Notes: generated by a model not told the origin, from the letters alone. A DNA stretch of 64,000 nucleotides from Paracoccaceae bacterium (GCA_022448245.1 JAKVCO010000006.1:1-64000); one strand, 5' to 3'. Positions 29,031 through 38,264 are shown, counted from the stretch's first letter. Program-made: numbers and translations.

Positions 29031-29680
29031 GGCAGCGCGTCGCCCCAGTCAGACAGGCCTTTGCGGCCATCGTCGGTGAGGTCGTAGACCCCCTTTTCCA
29101 CCTTCTGGAACCAGCCATAGTGGTTGTTGCGCATAATGGTCGTGGCTTTGGGCACGCCAGTGGCTTTGGCGATGATGGCGCCTTTCTCTGCCCCGCTCGT
29201 TGCCAGATAGGCCGCACACTTCAGCGCGTCCTGGCGGTAGCCCGTGACAATGCCGTGGCGCGTCGCGCCGCCTGCGTTCGGATCGCCGTCCAAACGTTCG
29301 AACTCCCGCAGGAGCCGCGATTTCTTTTTCTTGTTCTTGCGTGGCGCGTAGGGGCCAGGATCGGCGTGAACTTCCAAAAGGCCATCGGCGCGCACCGTCA
29401 TCACACCCAACCCCAGCCGTCGCGCCAGCCGCAGATTGTCGCGGAGCGCGCGTTTCCCCTTGGGGCGCGGCACGCAGAGATAGACGTGATCGCTCACGCC
29501 CAACCGGTCGATCCCTTGGTGAAAAAGGCTGAGCGAAAAGCCTGTTTTGAGCTCGACAATCAGGGGCGGCTCGTCACCGCGCAACGCCACCACATCAGCG
29601 GCCCCCACCTCGCCCTTCACGGCATATCCCTGCCCCTCAAGGTAGGCTTTCACAGGCGGATATAGATCGGCTTCGCGCAT
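29027..29680 (-). CDS. DUF2161 family, PD-(D/E)XK-like protein
   Basis: A 217-residue protein of the DUF2161 type. The N-terminal half has EADLYPPVKAYLEGQGY, then GEVGAADVVALRGDEPPLIVELKTG, which is the D-x11-ELK arrangement of PD-(D/E)XK nucleases. A lysine-rich stretch (APRKNKKKKSRLLREF) follows, and the C-terminal part (TRHGIVTGYRQDALKCAAYL and AIIAKATGVPKATTIMRNNHYGWF) looks like a winged-helix DNA-binding domain. A DNA-acting role is therefore likely but untested. The gene stands alone, with a hairpin upstream. Confidence 0.8.
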   Translation of the reverse strand: MREADLYPPVKAYLEGQGYAVKGEVGAADVVALRGDEPPLIVELKTGFSLSLFHQGIDRLGVSDHVYLCVPRPKGKRALRDNLRLARRLGLGVMTVRADGLLEVHADPGPYAPRKNKKKKSRLLREFERLDGDPNAGGATRHGIVTGYRQDALKCAAYLATSGAEKGAIIAKATGVPKATTIMRNNHYGWFQKVEKGVYDLTDDGRKGLSDWGDALP

Positions 29681-29698
29681 GGAGGCACCCTAGCGAAG

Positions 29699-29734
29699 GG
29701 CCCCAGCAAGATCACGTGCGATCCTGCCGGGGCC
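29699..29734 (-). terminator. hairpin between the small ORF and the DUF2161 gene
   Basis: GGCCCC-A-GCA-A-GATC pairs with its complement at 29720-29734 with two mismatches, in a 36-base stem-loop. It starts eight bases after the stop of the 61-codon ORF on the minus strand. No T-run follows, so termination is only likely. Confidence 0.5.
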
Positions 29735-29742
29735 AATGCGGA

Positions 29743-29928
29743 TCAGCGCCCGCCGGTGCGACCGGGGAAGCGTGGCGGGCGTCCGCCCCTTGTCTTGCCC
29801 TTGGTTGCGCCTTTTCGGTGCGGGGCGCGGGGAGCAAACCCCGGCCGATCACGGGACACATGCTTCAGAGTTTCAGGCAAAATGCGGGATGCGCCCGCGG
29901 GCGGGGTGGTTTTCTTGAAATCAGGCAT
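29743..29928 (-). CDS. small basic proline/arginine-rich protein
   Basis: A 61-residue ORF starting ATG 29928, MPDFKKTTPPAGASRILPETL, ending in PPRFPGRTGGR. It is strongly basic and low in hydrophobic residues, so probably disordered and perhaps nucleic-acid-binding. I do not recognise the family. Support is indirect: a hairpin lies just beyond its stop on the same strand, and no competing gene covers it. It could be a chance ORF, as its composition follows GC-rich bias. Confidence 0.4.
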   Translation of the reverse strand: MPDFKKTTPPAGASRILPETLKHVSRDRPGFAPRAPHRKGATKGKTRGGRPPRFPGRTGGR

Positions 29929-30205
29929 GAAGGCCTCTCGGATAGAGTATGTTTCGAGCCACTCTTGGCTCAGACGAACGGCATCAGACGCGCTGGTTCA
30001 TTCTCAAGGCACTCCTCTCTTGCGAGTTGGATTGCAGGGTGAGCGGTTCAGCCGCGGATCGTCATCGTCAGGATACTCCTTTGTCCGTGCAACTGTGCTA
30101 TTCCACCTGCCCCCACGGATCAAATTCGCGAGGTCACGGTGGGTGACATCATCCAGACCCGGCGCTATACGGCGCGCGAATTCGATACACGCGAGGCGCG
30201 CAGCA

Positions 30206-31123
30206 ATGATCAAAGTCTTTGGCCACAAATCACCCGACACCGATTCCACCGGCAGCCCGATCATCTGGGCCTGGTACCTGAACCAAGTGAAGGGTGAGGC
30301 TGCTGAGCCCGTGCTTCTGGGCGAGCCGAACACCGAAGCCGCCTTCATGCTCAAGCGCTGGGGTCTTGAGAAGCCCGCGATCATCAGCGACGTGGCCGAG
30401 GACGAGCCTGTCGTCATCGTCGACACCAACAACCCGGCCGAGCTGCCCGACGCGATCAACAGCGCCGACATCCGCGCCATTATCGACCACCACAAGCTGG
30501 TGGGCGGGCTCGAGACCAAAGGCCCCATAGATATCCGCATCGAGCCGCTGGCCTGCACAGCCACGATCATGTGGAAGATGATCGGCAAAGACATGGCTCA
30601 GATGCCTGAGGGCGTGAAGGGCGCGATGCTGAGCTGCATCCTCTCGGACACGCTGGAATTCCGCTCCCCCACGACGACGCAGGAAGACAAAGCCATCGCC
30701 CACGCGCTGGCCGAAGAGTTGGGCGTCGATCTGAGCGCCTATGCGGGGGAGATGTTCGAAGCGAAATCCGACGTCAGCGCCTTCTCCGACGCCGAGCTGC
30801 TACGCATGGATTCCAAAGAATACGAAGTGGGCGGCACCAAGTTCCGCGTCTCCGTGCTGGAGACGACGGCCCCCAAGATGGTTCTCGACCGCAAGGCATC
30901 GCTGATGGAGACCATGACCACCGTCGCGTCCGAGGACGGCGTCGATCAGGTGCTTCTCTTCGTGGTCGACATCCTCAACGAGGAAGCGACGATGCTTATC
31001 CCCAACGACCTCACCAAGGGCGTGGCGGAGAAGAGCTTCGGCGCTTCTGTCGAAGGCGACAGCGTGGTCCTGCCGGGGGTTATGAGCCGCAAAAAGCAGA
31101 TTATCCCAAACCTCGCCGTCTGA
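30206..31123 (+). CDS. ppaC: manganese-dependent inorganic pyrophosphatase
   Basis: A family II (DHH-type) soluble pyrophosphatase of 305 residues. The metal site motifs are FGHKSPDTDS near the start, VIVDTNN and the DHH motif in IIDHHKLVGG; the C-terminal domain has the SRKKQ motif near the end (MSRKKQIIP). It hydrolyses PPi to phosphate. ATG 30206 is used, with GAGG eight bases upstream; the ORF track extends far into non-coding sequence. DUF1294 follows two bases later. Confidence 0.95.
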   Translation: MIKVFGHKSPDTDSTGSPIIWAWYLNQVKGEAAEPVLLGEPNTEAAFMLKRWGLEKPAIISDVAEDEPVVIVDTNNPAELPDAINSADIRAIIDHHKLVGGLETKGPIDIRIEPLACTATIMWKMIGKDMAQMPEGVKGAMLSCILSDTLEFRSPTTTQEDKAIAHALAEELGVDLSAYAGEMFEAKSDVSAFSDAELLRMDSKEYEVGGTKFRVSVLETTAPKMVLDRKASLMETMTTVASEDGVDQVLLFVVDILNEEATMLIPNDLTKGVAEKSFGASVEGDSVVLPGVMSRKKQIIPNLAV

Positions 31124-31125
31124 GC

Positions 31126-31425
31126 ATGGTGCACGTCCTACTCGTAGGAACGTCTTTGTTGCTGGTCCTGAACGTCATCACGTTCGGGACCTTTTTCTTT
31201 GATAAGCGCCAAGCGCAGCGTCAGGGTCAGCGGATCTGTGAGGCGACGTTGCTTGGCCTTGCGTTGTTCGGGGGATGGCCCGCCGCCAAACTGGCACAGC
31301 GCAGGTTCCGCCACAAAACCAAGAAACAGCCCTTCCGAACCCAGCTCAACGCTATCCCATTCCTTTGGCTGATAATCGCAAGCGCCTTCCTATGGCTCAG
31401 CGGGATGCCAGCAATTGCTCACTAG
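31126..31425 (+). CDS. DUF1294 family membrane protein
   Basis: A 99-residue protein with two or three hydrophobic spans. It matches DUF1294: LNVITFGTFFFDKRQAQRQGQRICEATLLGLALFGGWPAAKLAQRRFRHKTKKQPF, where DKRQA, RICE and the RHKTKKQPF motif are the family signature. Function is unknown. It begins two bases after the ppaC stop and is probably cotranscribed. Confidence 0.87.
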   Translation: MVHVLLVGTSLLLVLNVITFGTFFFDKRQAQRQGQRICEATLLGLALFGGWPAAKLAQRRFRHKTKKQPFRTQLNAIPFLWLIIASAFLWLSGMPAIAH

Positions 31426-31482
31426 AATTTCACAACCTGACACGTAATAACGCCACGCGACGCACAGGGGAGCCGGCCGACA

Positions 31483-32352
31483 ATGAGACTGATCGAAAGA
31501 CTGGAGGAGATCTCCTCCCAATATGACGCCCTCTTCGTTGACCTGTGGGGCTGCGTGCATAACGGGCTGGAACCCTTTGCGGAGGCCGTTGCAGGCCTTC
31601 AGAAATACCGCGCCTCCGGCGGGATCGTGGTGCTGGTGACGAACGCGCCCCGCCACCGCGCCTCGGTCGCGCGGCAGCTCGAAAAGATGGGTGTGGCTGA
31701 GGATTGCTGGGACGACATCGCCACCTCCGGTGACAGCGCGCGGGCGGCCATGTACACCGGCGCCGTGGGCGAGAAGGTCTACTTCATCGGCCAGCCCCAT
31801 GATCAGGCCTTCTTCGATCCTTTGAAGCTGATCGAGAACCCGACACCGATCACACAGGTACCTTTGGCTGAGGCCGAGGGCATCGTCTGCTGCGGGCCCT
31901 TTGATCCGCTTGAGGACCCTGACAAAAGCCGCCCGGACCTGCTCTATGCCAAGCAACAGGGGCTTAAGCTCCTTTGCGCAAACCCCGATATCGTGGTGGA
32001 CCGCGGCGAGACGCGGGAGTGGTGCGCGGGCAAACTGGCAGAGATGTACACCGAGATGGGCGGCACGAGCCTCTACTTCGGCAAGCCTCACCCGCCGATC
32101 TATGACCTGGCGCGCAGACGCCTTGCAGCTATGGGCCGTGACGTGCCCGACAGTCGTATCCTGGCCATTGGCGACGGCATCCTGACGGATATACGCGGCG
32201 CCGTGGGGGAGGACATCGATTGCCTCTTTATTTCCGGTGGATTGGCCGCCGCTGAGACGGCCACAACGTATCAGCCGGACCCTGCCCTGCTTCAGACCTA
32301 CCTCGCAGATCAGCAAATCGCACCGACCTACACGATCGGCTTCCTGCGCTGA
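31483..32352 (+). CDS. HAD-family hydrolase, NagD-like (TIGR01459 type)
   Basis: A 289-residue IIA-class HAD hydrolase. Motif I is ALFVDLWGCVHNGL with the nucleophilic aspartate, the second motif is VLVTNAPRHRASV, and motif III/IV appears in FGKPHPPIYDLA and ILAIGDGILTDIRGAVGEDIDCLFISGG. The cap insertion lies between them. The family includes phosphatases of nucleotides and sugars. It precedes maoC and ribF. Confidence 0.87.
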   Translation: MRLIERLEEISSQYDALFVDLWGCVHNGLEPFAEAVAGLQKYRASGGIVVLVTNAPRHRASVARQLEKMGVAEDCWDDIATSGDSARAAMYTGAVGEKVYFIGQPHDQAFFDPLKLIENPTPITQVPLAEAEGIVCCGPFDPLEDPDKSRPDLLYAKQQGLKLLCANPDIVVDRGETREWCAGKLAEMYTEMGGTSLYFGKPHPPIYDLARRRLAAMGRDVPDSRILAIGDGILTDIRGAVGEDIDCLFISGGLAAAETATTYQPDPALLQTYLADQQIAPTYTIGFLR

Positions 32353-32362
32353 TATTCTGCGT

Positions 32363-32417
32363 TTGCAAAGTAATAATATTTCGCATATATCCTGCGCAAC
32401 AAAACATGATTGCGCAG
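32363..32417 (+). promoter_or_regulatory. promoter with downstream dyad before maoC
   Basis: TTGCAA (32363-32368), 17 bases, TATATC (32386-32391), then a perfect inverted repeat CTGCGCAA-N10-TTGCGCAG (32392-32399 and 32410-32417) covering the expected start site, 11 bases before the ATG. It may be an operator or an mRNA hairpin. Confidence 0.6.
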
Positions 32418-32428
32418 TGAGAATCGGT

Positions 32429-32872
32429 ATGCTCGACAATTTGCCTCGCGGCACCATCGTCATCGAAGACCTCGAAATTGGCATGAAGCGCCATGTCTCC
32501 AAGGTCGTAACCGACGCGGATATAGAGATGTTTGCGACGGTATCCACCGATCACAACCCTGTCCATCTCGACGACGACTACGCGCAAGACACAATCTTTG
32601 AGGGTCGTATTGCCCATGGCATGCTGACCGCGGGCCTCATCAGCGCCGTCATCGGTGAACAGCTCCCCGGGCACGGCACGGTCTACCTTGGTCAATCGCT
32701 GAAGTTCCTCGCACCCGTGCGCCCCGGCGACCTCGTGCGCGCCGAAGTCGAAGTCACCGCGATCGACTACGCTAAGCGACGCGTGACGATGGACACGCTT
32801 TGCGAAGTGGATGGCAAAAAGGTCCTCAAAGGCGAAGCAACCGTGCTCGCACCGTCGCGCAAGTTCGACTGA
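32429..32872 (+). CDS. MaoC family dehydratase
   Basis: A 147-residue hotdog-fold protein of the (R)-specific enoyl-CoA hydratase type. It starts MLDNLPRGTIVIEDLEIGM and holds the catalytic FATVSTDHNPVHLDDDYAQ (Asp and His) and FEGRIAHGMLTAGLIS, followed by FLAPVRPGDLV. It hydrates or dehydrates acyl-CoA thioesters. ATG 32429 is chosen behind the promoter and dyad rather than the long ORF track start. It lies 49 bases before ribF, in the same direction. Confidence 0.85.
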   Translation: MLDNLPRGTIVIEDLEIGMKRHVSKVVTDADIEMFATVSTDHNPVHLDDDYAQDTIFEGRIAHGMLTAGLISAVIGEQLPGHGTVYLGQSLKFLAPVRPGDLVRAEVEVTAIDYAKRRVTMDTLCEVDGKKVLKGEATVLAPSRKFD

Positions 32873-32921
32873 CGCCGCGCTGCCCTTGCCCCGCCCGGCG
32901 CCGCGCGTTACGTCGCGCGAT

Positions 32922-33857
32922 ATGGAGCGGCTGACCACCCTGACTGAAATACCCGAGGCAGCTAAAGGCGCCTCCATCGCCATCGGTAATTTCGATGGCG
33001 TGCATTTGGGGCATCAGGCGGTGATTGATCTCGCGAGGCGCGATGATCTGCCCCTCGGCATCATGACGTTCGAGCCGCATCCACGCACTTATTTCTCGGC
33101 GCAGAAAGGCACGGCCAAGCCATTTCGCCTGATGAATGCCGACGCCAAGGCGAACCGGCTCGAAAAGCTGGGCGTTGAGCGCCTCTACGAGGTGCCTTTC
33201 AACGCCGATCTCGCGGCCCTGTCGCCGGAGGCTTTCGTGGCAGAGGTGATCGCAGAACGGCTCGGCGCACGCCACGTGGTCGTCGGGGCTGACTTCTGTT
33301 TCGGCGCCGACCGCGCGGGCAATGCAGAGACGTTGAAGACGCTCGCAGCAACGCACGACATCGATGTGACCATCGCCAACATGGTCAGCACCGGTGAGAC
33401 GGAGGTCTCCTCCACCAATATCCGCCGCGCTTTGTCCGACGCGCGCCCGCGCGATGCCGCCAAGATGCTGGGCCATTGGCACCGCGTCGAAGGCCCCGTC
33501 ATCCATGGTGACGCCCGCGGCCGCGACTTGGGATACCCCACCGCGAACATGTCGCTGGGCTCCCTGCACCACCCGGCCTACGGCGTCTACGCCGTACTCG
33601 TGGACGTGCTAGACGGGGCCCATGCAGGTAGCTACCACGGCGCCTCCTCCATCGGGGTGCGGCCGATGTTTGGCGACAACGCTGCCAACTGCGAGACCTA
33701 TCTCTTTGACTTCAAAGGCGATCTCTACGGCGCCACGCTATCTGTCGGCCTGGTAGAGTATCTCCGCGGCGAACAGAAGTTCGACGGTCTCGACGCCCTC
33801 ATCGCCCAGATGGGTGCCGACTGCGATCGCGCCCGGACGATTCTAAAGGCGCTGTGA
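32922..33857 (+). CDS. ribF: bifunctional riboflavin kinase/FAD synthetase
   Basis: RibF makes FMN and FAD. The N-terminal nucleotidyltransferase domain has SIAIGNFDGVHLGHQAVI and GADFCFGADRAGN; the C-terminal flavokinase domain has RGRDLGYPTANMSL and the C-terminal GVRPMFGDNAANCETYLFDF. Length 311 is normal. ATG 32922 is chosen because the longer ORF covers maoC sequence. The stop overlaps the next ATG by one base. Confidence 0.93.
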   Translation: MERLTTLTEIPEAAKGASIAIGNFDGVHLGHQAVIDLARRDDLPLGIMTFEPHPRTYFSAQKGTAKPFRLMNADAKANRLEKLGVERLYEVPFNADLAALSPEAFVAEVIAERLGARHVVVGADFCFGADRAGNAETLKTLAATHDIDVTIANMVSTGETEVSSTNIRRALSDARPRDAAKMLGHWHRVEGPVIHGDARGRDLGYPTANMSLGSLHHPAYGVYAVLVDVLDGAHAGSYHGASSIGVRPMFGDNAANCETYLFDFKGDLYGATLSVGLVEYLRGEQKFDGLDALIAQMGADCDRARTILKAL

Positions 33858-34297
33858 TGAGCGAGAAGTTCTGGGAAACCATCCCCCTCGACAAAATGAC
33901 CGATCAGGAGTGGGAAGCGCTCTGCGACGGTTGCGGGAAATGCTGCCTCAACAAGCTTGAAGATCCCGACACGGGCGAGGTCGCGCTGACCCGCGTGGCG
34001 TGCCGACTGCTGGATAACGAGAGCTGTCAGTGCTCCCAATACCCGATCCGGCATCACTTCGTGCCAGAGTGCATTCGCATGACCCCTGCCACGATCCCCA
34101 TGCACGCCTACTGGTTGCCGAAGTCCTGCGCCTACAAGCGCCTGCACGAGGGCAAGAAACTTCCGAACTGGCACCCCCTCATCACCGGTGATCCTGAATC
34201 AGTGCACGAAGCAGGCGTCAGCGTACGCGGCTGGACAGTGCCCGAATTCGAGGTGCCCGAGGAAGAGTGGGAAGACTACATCGTGGGAGAGGAATAA
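33857..34297 (+). CDS. YcgN/UPF0260 family cysteine-cluster protein
   Basis: A 146-residue protein with the UPF0260 cysteine pattern: CDGCGKCCLNKLEDPDTGEVALTRVACRLLD, SCQCSQYPIR and PEC, in the order CxxCxxCC then three more, a likely metal cluster. The N-terminus is FWETIPLDKMTDQEWEALC as in YcgN. Function is unknown, perhaps an iron-sulfur protein. It overlaps ribF and the next gene by one base each. GTG 33854 is an alternative start. Confidence 0.88.
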   Translation: MSEKFWETIPLDKMTDQEWEALCDGCGKCCLNKLEDPDTGEVALTRVACRLLDNESCQCSQYPIRHHFVPECIRMTPATIPMHAYWLPKSCAYKRLHEGKKLPNWHPLITGDPESVHEAGVSVRGWTVPEFEVPEEEWEDYIVGEE

Positions 34298-35337
34298 TGC
34301 ACTTCGCCTCAGACAACACCGGCCCCACCCATACCAAAGTCCTCGAAGCCGTGATGCGCGCCTCCGAAGGATACGCAATGCCTTATGGCAATGACCCCTG
34401 GAATGAGGAGGCCGTGGCTCAGATTCGCGAGACCTTCGAGGCGCCTGAAGCCACCGTGTACTTTGCCGCGACGGGCACGGGCGCAAACTCCATGGCTCTC
34501 GGTGCGATGACTGCGCCTTGGGCTGCGATCTTCTGCCATGAGATGGCGCATGTGCTGATCGACGAAAGCCACGGGCCGACCTTCTTTGCGGGCGGGGCGT
34601 CCTTCGCGGCAGTCGGCGGGATCTCTGGTAAAATGTCCCCTGATGCGTTGCGTGGCACCATCGAGAAATACGCGCCCGGCGACATCCACACGCCAGAGCG
34701 TGGCCCCCTCACGATCACCAATGTGACCGAGGCGGGCACCGTCTACACCTTGGCCGAGATCGACGCGCTGGTGGCTGAAGCAAAAGCCGTCGGGATGCCC
34801 GTGCACCTCGACGGCGCGCGCTTTGCCAACGCCTGCGCCGCCCTCGGTTGCACAGCCGCGGAGATGTCCTGGAAGCGCGGCATCGACGCCGTCACCTTCG
34901 GCGGCACGAAGAACGGCTGCATGAGTGTCGAGGCCGTGATCTTCTTTGATCCCACCTATGCAGAAGCATTCAAGCGCCAGCGCATGCGCGCCGGGCACCT
35001 GTTCTCCAAACACCGTGTGCTGTCGGCGCAGATGGCCGTCTATGCCGATGGACTGTGGCTCGAGCTTGCAGAGCAAGCGAACGGGGCTGCGCGCCGCCTG
35101 ATCGAGGGCCTGCATGCCCTGCCCCACGTGGAGTTTGTGCATAAACCGGCCTCGAACCTCATGTTCTGCCGGATGCCACGCCGCCTGCACGTCCATGCCC
35201 ATCAGCAAGGCGCAGAGTTCTACAGCTTTGCTGACACCGAAGCAGGCGACCCGGACGAACCCATCGTCGCGCGCTTTGTCGTCGATTGGTCCGCGACTGA
35301 CGAAAACACCGATCGATTCCTCGACATCTTGGCCTAG
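34297..35337 (+). CDS. ltaE: low-specificity threonine aldolase-like PLP enzyme
   Basis: A 346-residue fold-type I PLP enzyme of the threonine aldolase/beta-eliminating lyase group. It starts MHFASDNTGPTHTKVLEA and has YAMPYGNDPWNEEAV, the substrate-binding HLDGARFANACAA, and the PLP lysine in FGGTKNGCM. ATG 34297 shares a base with the preceding stop. It should cleave allo- or L-threonine to glycine and acetaldehyde; related lyases of this fold cannot be excluded. Confidence 0.87.
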   Translation: MHFASDNTGPTHTKVLEAVMRASEGYAMPYGNDPWNEEAVAQIRETFEAPEATVYFAATGTGANSMALGAMTAPWAAIFCHEMAHVLIDESHGPTFFAGGASFAAVGGISGKMSPDALRGTIEKYAPGDIHTPERGPLTITNVTEAGTVYTLAEIDALVAEAKAVGMPVHLDGARFANACAALGCTAAEMSWKRGIDAVTFGGTKNGCMSVEAVIFFDPTYAEAFKRQRMRAGHLFSKHRVLSAQMAVYADGLWLELAEQANGAARRLIEGLHALPHVEFVHKPASNLMFCRMPRRLHVHAHQQGAEFYSFADTEAGDPDEPIVARFVVDWSATDENTDRFLDILA

Positions 35338-36089
35338 GGCGCGAGCCTTTCGTCCGTCCCCATGAGGGCGGCAACCTCAGCCGCGTGGGTCATGGGCACC
35401 ATATGCCCAGCTTCCTCGATCACGTGCTCTCTCGCGGCGGGCAGCAAGGACAAAAGCACCCGGTGGATCGCAGCCACAGAGGGCTCGCTTTGCCCCCCAC
35501 GTATCAACGTCACCGGGATCTCGAGCGCTTCTAGTTTTCCAGGCGCGAAGACCCCGCCGGAATCTTCGTCGATCCCAACATGCTGGGCGGAGATCAGGGG
35601 CATCTGGGCTGCCAGCCCGTCTTTGAAGCGCTGCGGCATCAGCCGCCACGGCGCCCCGCCCCACATCGTGGTAAAGAGCTCTGCCGCTTCGTGAAAATTG
35701 CGCGCATGCAGACAGTCCGCGATCGCTGAAAAGGCTGCAGTGTGGGCCCTGTAGGCCTCGCTATCGTGAAGCCTTAGGGCGGCAAAGAACACCGGCTCCA
35801 CGAGGGTGAGCGACGTCACGAGATCAGGGTTTTCCACCGCAAAGCGCAGAGCGACCGTGCCCCCGAAGGAATGCCCAAAGACCGGGCCCGGCATGGGGCT
35901 GGCCGCGCGCGCCATGGCGACGGCTTGGGCCTGGTAGTCGCCCCCATCCCAAGCAGGGCCGTTGCCGTGACCGGGCAGATCAAAGGCACGGGCGCCGCCG
36001 GCCAGAGCCTCAGCCAGGCGCGCCAGCGTGCCGCCGTGACTGAGTGAGCAATGAATGAGGAGGCTTTTCCCCTCGCCCCATTCCCTCAC
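35334..36089 (-). CDS. alpha/beta hydrolase
   Basis: A 251-residue alpha/beta hydrolase with DLPGHGNGPAW, the nucleophile elbow GHSFGG, LIRGGQSEP before the acidic residue and EAGHMVPMTHA with the catalytic histidine. The start overlaps the isomerase stop (ATGA), so the isomerase and this gene form an operon. This association suggests ring-cleavage product hydrolysis, but only as context. The last four bases overlap the convergent aldolase gene. Confidence 0.84.
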   Translation of the reverse strand: MREWGEGKSLLIHCSLSHGGTLARLAEALAGGARAFDLPGHGNGPAWDGGDYQAQAVAMARAASPMPGPVFGHSFGGTVALRFAVENPDLVTSLTLVEPVFFAALRLHDSEAYRAHTAAFSAIADCLHARNFHEAAELFTTMWGGAPWRLMPQRFKDGLAAQMPLISAQHVGIDEDSGGVFAPGKLEALEIPVTLIRGGQSEPSVAAIHRVLLSLLPAAREHVIEEAGHMVPMTHAAEVAALMGTDERLAP

Positions 36090-36676
36090 GCTGACAGATG
36101 CCGATCTAGGTCTTCGATCCGGTCCTGCCCCCAGAAGCGGGCGCCATCATCCGTGATATAGAACGGCGCGCCGAAGGCTCCGGCGTTCACCCCGTCTTCG
36201 AGGTTTTGAGCATAGGCCTCAGCACCCGCCAGAAGTCCACTATCGGCCAACGTCGGATCAAAGCCCGCGGCCGTGAGGCATTCGCGGATAACACTGTCTT
36301 CGGCGATGTCTTTCTCTTCTGCCCAGCAAGCGCGGGTGAAGGCGTGCACCAGCGCACCCAGATCCCCGCCGGCCTTGATGGCCGCAATGAAGGCATAGGA
36401 CGAAGGCGCCGGGTTCGTGGGCCAATGCGCGGGCTTCAGGTTGAAGGCCATGCCGAGTTTTTCTGCCTGTCGCACAAGCTCCTGCGCGCGATACTCCTGC
36501 CGTGCGGGGTGGCGATCCTTCGGGACGGTCCCGCCCGTCCGCGCGAACAGGGTGATGATGTCGAGCGGTTTGTAGGTGATCGTGGCGCCGTGTTTGGCGG
36601 CGATCTCCTCCATTCGCGTTCCCGCGAGATAGGTGTAAGGGGAAATGGTGGAAAAGTAGTAGTCGATATGTGCCAC
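36086..36676 (-). CDS. 2-hydroxychromene-2-carboxylate isomerase-like (DsbA fold)
   Basis: A 196-residue DsbA-fold protein of the HCCA isomerase group: IDYYFSTISPYTYLAGTR near the start, where the serine marks GSTK-like members, HPARQEYRAQELVRQAEKLG in the helical insert and GAPFYITDDGARFWGQDRIEDL at the end. The family isomerises chromene carboxylates in naphthalene degradation or acts as glutathione-linked transferases. GTG 36676 is preferred, with GAGG seven bases upstream. It is divergent from prs. Confidence 0.85.
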   Translation of the reverse strand: MAHIDYYFSTISPYTYLAGTRMEEIAAKHGATITYKPLDIITLFARTGGTVPKDRHPARQEYRAQELVRQAEKLGMAFNLKPAHWPTNPAPSSYAFIAAIKAGGDLGALVHAFTRACWAEEKDIAEDSVIRECLTAAGFDPTLADSGLLAGAEAYAQNLEDGVNAGAFGAPFYITDDGARFWGQDRIEDLDRHLSA

Positions 36677-36793
36677 GTTTAACCTCGCGAGCCGTCTTAG
36701 TGTTGGTCGCACAGTAGGTCCGTGCTAGGCGCAGTCAACGTCGCGAGTCGCTATAAGGCGCCGCGGTACGAGGGACAGTCACGGGGGACAACA

Positions 36794-37810
36794 ATGGCCA
36801 CTTCCTCAGAGCCAAAGCTCATTTCCGGCAATGCAAACATGAAACTCGCCAAGGCGGTCGCCCGCCGGGTCGGCATGAGCCGGGGCCACCAATTCGGGCT
36901 CGTGGATGCCCGCGTGGAACGGTTCAACGACGGCGAAGTATTTGTCGAAGTTTTCGAAAACGTCCGCGGCGAGGACATGTTCATCATCCAGCCGACCTCG
37001 CGTCCGGCCAACGACAACCTGATGGAGCTTCTGATCATCTCGGACGCGCTCCGTAGGTCTTCGGCAGCGCGCATCACGGCTGTCATCCCCTACTTCGGTT
37101 ACGCCCGTCAGGATCGCCGCACCAAGGCCCGCACGCCGATTTCTGCAAAGCTCGTGTCGAATATGGTGCATGAAGCAGGCATCGAGCGCGTTCTGACGAT
37201 GGATCTGCACGCTGCTCAGATCCAGGGCTTCTTCGATATCCCGGTCGACAACCTCTACGCCTCACCGATCTTCGCACTCGATATTCGCTCGCACTTTGGC
37301 GATCTGAGCGATGTGATGGTGGTGAGCCCTGACGTCGGCGGCGTGGCCCGCGCGCGTGAGCTTGCGCAGCGCATCGGCGCCCCGCTGTCCATCGTGGACA
37401 AGCGTCGCGAGAAGCCGGGCGAGATCGCCGAGATGACCGTCATTGGTGATGTCACGGGCAAGAAATGCCTCATCGTGGACGACATCTGCGACACGGCCGG
37501 CACTTTGTGCAAAGCCGCGGAAGTGCTGCTCGAACACGGCGCCACCGAGGTGCACAGCTACATCACCCACGGCGTCCTTTCCGGCCCCGCCGTTGAGCGC
37601 ATCACGAACTCGGTCATGAAGACGCTCGTCATCACCGACACGATCGAAGCGACAGATGCCGTGAAGAACTGCAAGAACATCCGCATCGTGCCCACCGCAC
37701 CGATCTTTGCTCAGGCCATTCTGAACATCTGGAACGGCACGTCTGTGAGCTCCCTTTTTGACCATTCCACGTTGGGCCCGATCTATGAGGGTCTCTACGA
37801 ATGGGACTAA
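36794..37810 (+). CDS. prs: ribose-phosphate pyrophosphokinase
   Basis: Prs makes PRPP from ribose 5-phosphate and ATP. The 338-residue protein has the phosphoribosyltransferase repeats: [37 protein letters not shown], the substrate loop [32 protein letters not shown], and [21 protein letters not shown] as the PRPP-binding motif. ATG 36794 is chosen over the longer ORF because [19 protein letters not shown] is the natural start. It stands alone. Confidence 0.95.
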   Translation: MATSSEPKLISGNANMKLAKAVARRVGMSRGHQFGLVDARVERFNDGEVFVEVFENVRGEDMFIIQPTSRPANDNLMELLIISDALRRSSAARITAVIPYFGYARQDRRTKARTPISAKLVSNMVHEAGIERVLTMDLHAAQIQGFFDIPVDNLYASPIFALDIRSHFGDLSDVMVVSPDVGGVARARELAQRIGAPLSIVDKRREKPGEIAEMTVIGDVTGKKCLIVDDICDTAGTLCKAAEVLLEHGATEVHSYITHGVLSGPAVERITNSVMKTLVITDTIEATDAVKNCKNIRIVPTAPIFAQAILNIWNGTSVSSLFDHSTLGPIYEGLYEWD

Positions 37811-37866
37811 GGCAGCTTCAAGGCAGCTGAGCCCCAAGACAGGCCACGCCTAGCGCTGATTGATAA

Positions 37867-38235
37867 CTGAACCCGGATGGCGAAACGCAATCCGTGACTG
37901 TGACCTTCAGTGACGAGGTTACCCTAGTCGGCTTTGCCGGCTTCGACATCTACGCAGATGGCCCAGGCGAGGCCCTGATCGTCAACGGCACTGGCATGGC
38001 CTATGGCAGCGAGCTGTCTGAGAACGGCGGCAAAGGCTGGGGCTACTCCGGCACGCTGAACCTCGTAGGGTCTTCGTTCACGTTCACCGTGGATGTGAAC
38101 AACGACTTGGCAGGCTTTGCCGACGGCGCGCCGGCAGCTCTCGACATCGTCTATGAGATGGCCCCTGTGCCGCTCCCTGCGGGTATCCTGCTGCTCGGTG
38201 GTCTGGCGATGACGCGCAGGCGCAAGGCCGCTTAA
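37867..38235 (+). pseudogene. VPLPAG-CTERM sorted protein, 5'-truncated
   Basis: The open frame gives LNPDGETQSVTVTFSDEVTLVGFAGFDIYADG and ends VPLPAGILLLGGLAMTRRRKAA, the VPLPAG form of the PEP-CTERM sorting tail: motif, membrane helix and basic end. Such proteins normally start with a signal peptide and are longer than 200 residues; here the first in-frame stop is at 37864-37866 and no signal peptide or start with a ribosome site exists. The remaining part looks like the last third of a gene. GTG 37894 could start a short product, but export would fail. Confidence 0.7.
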
Positions 38236-38264
38236 GCGGAATACATAACGTTCGTGCATCCTAA

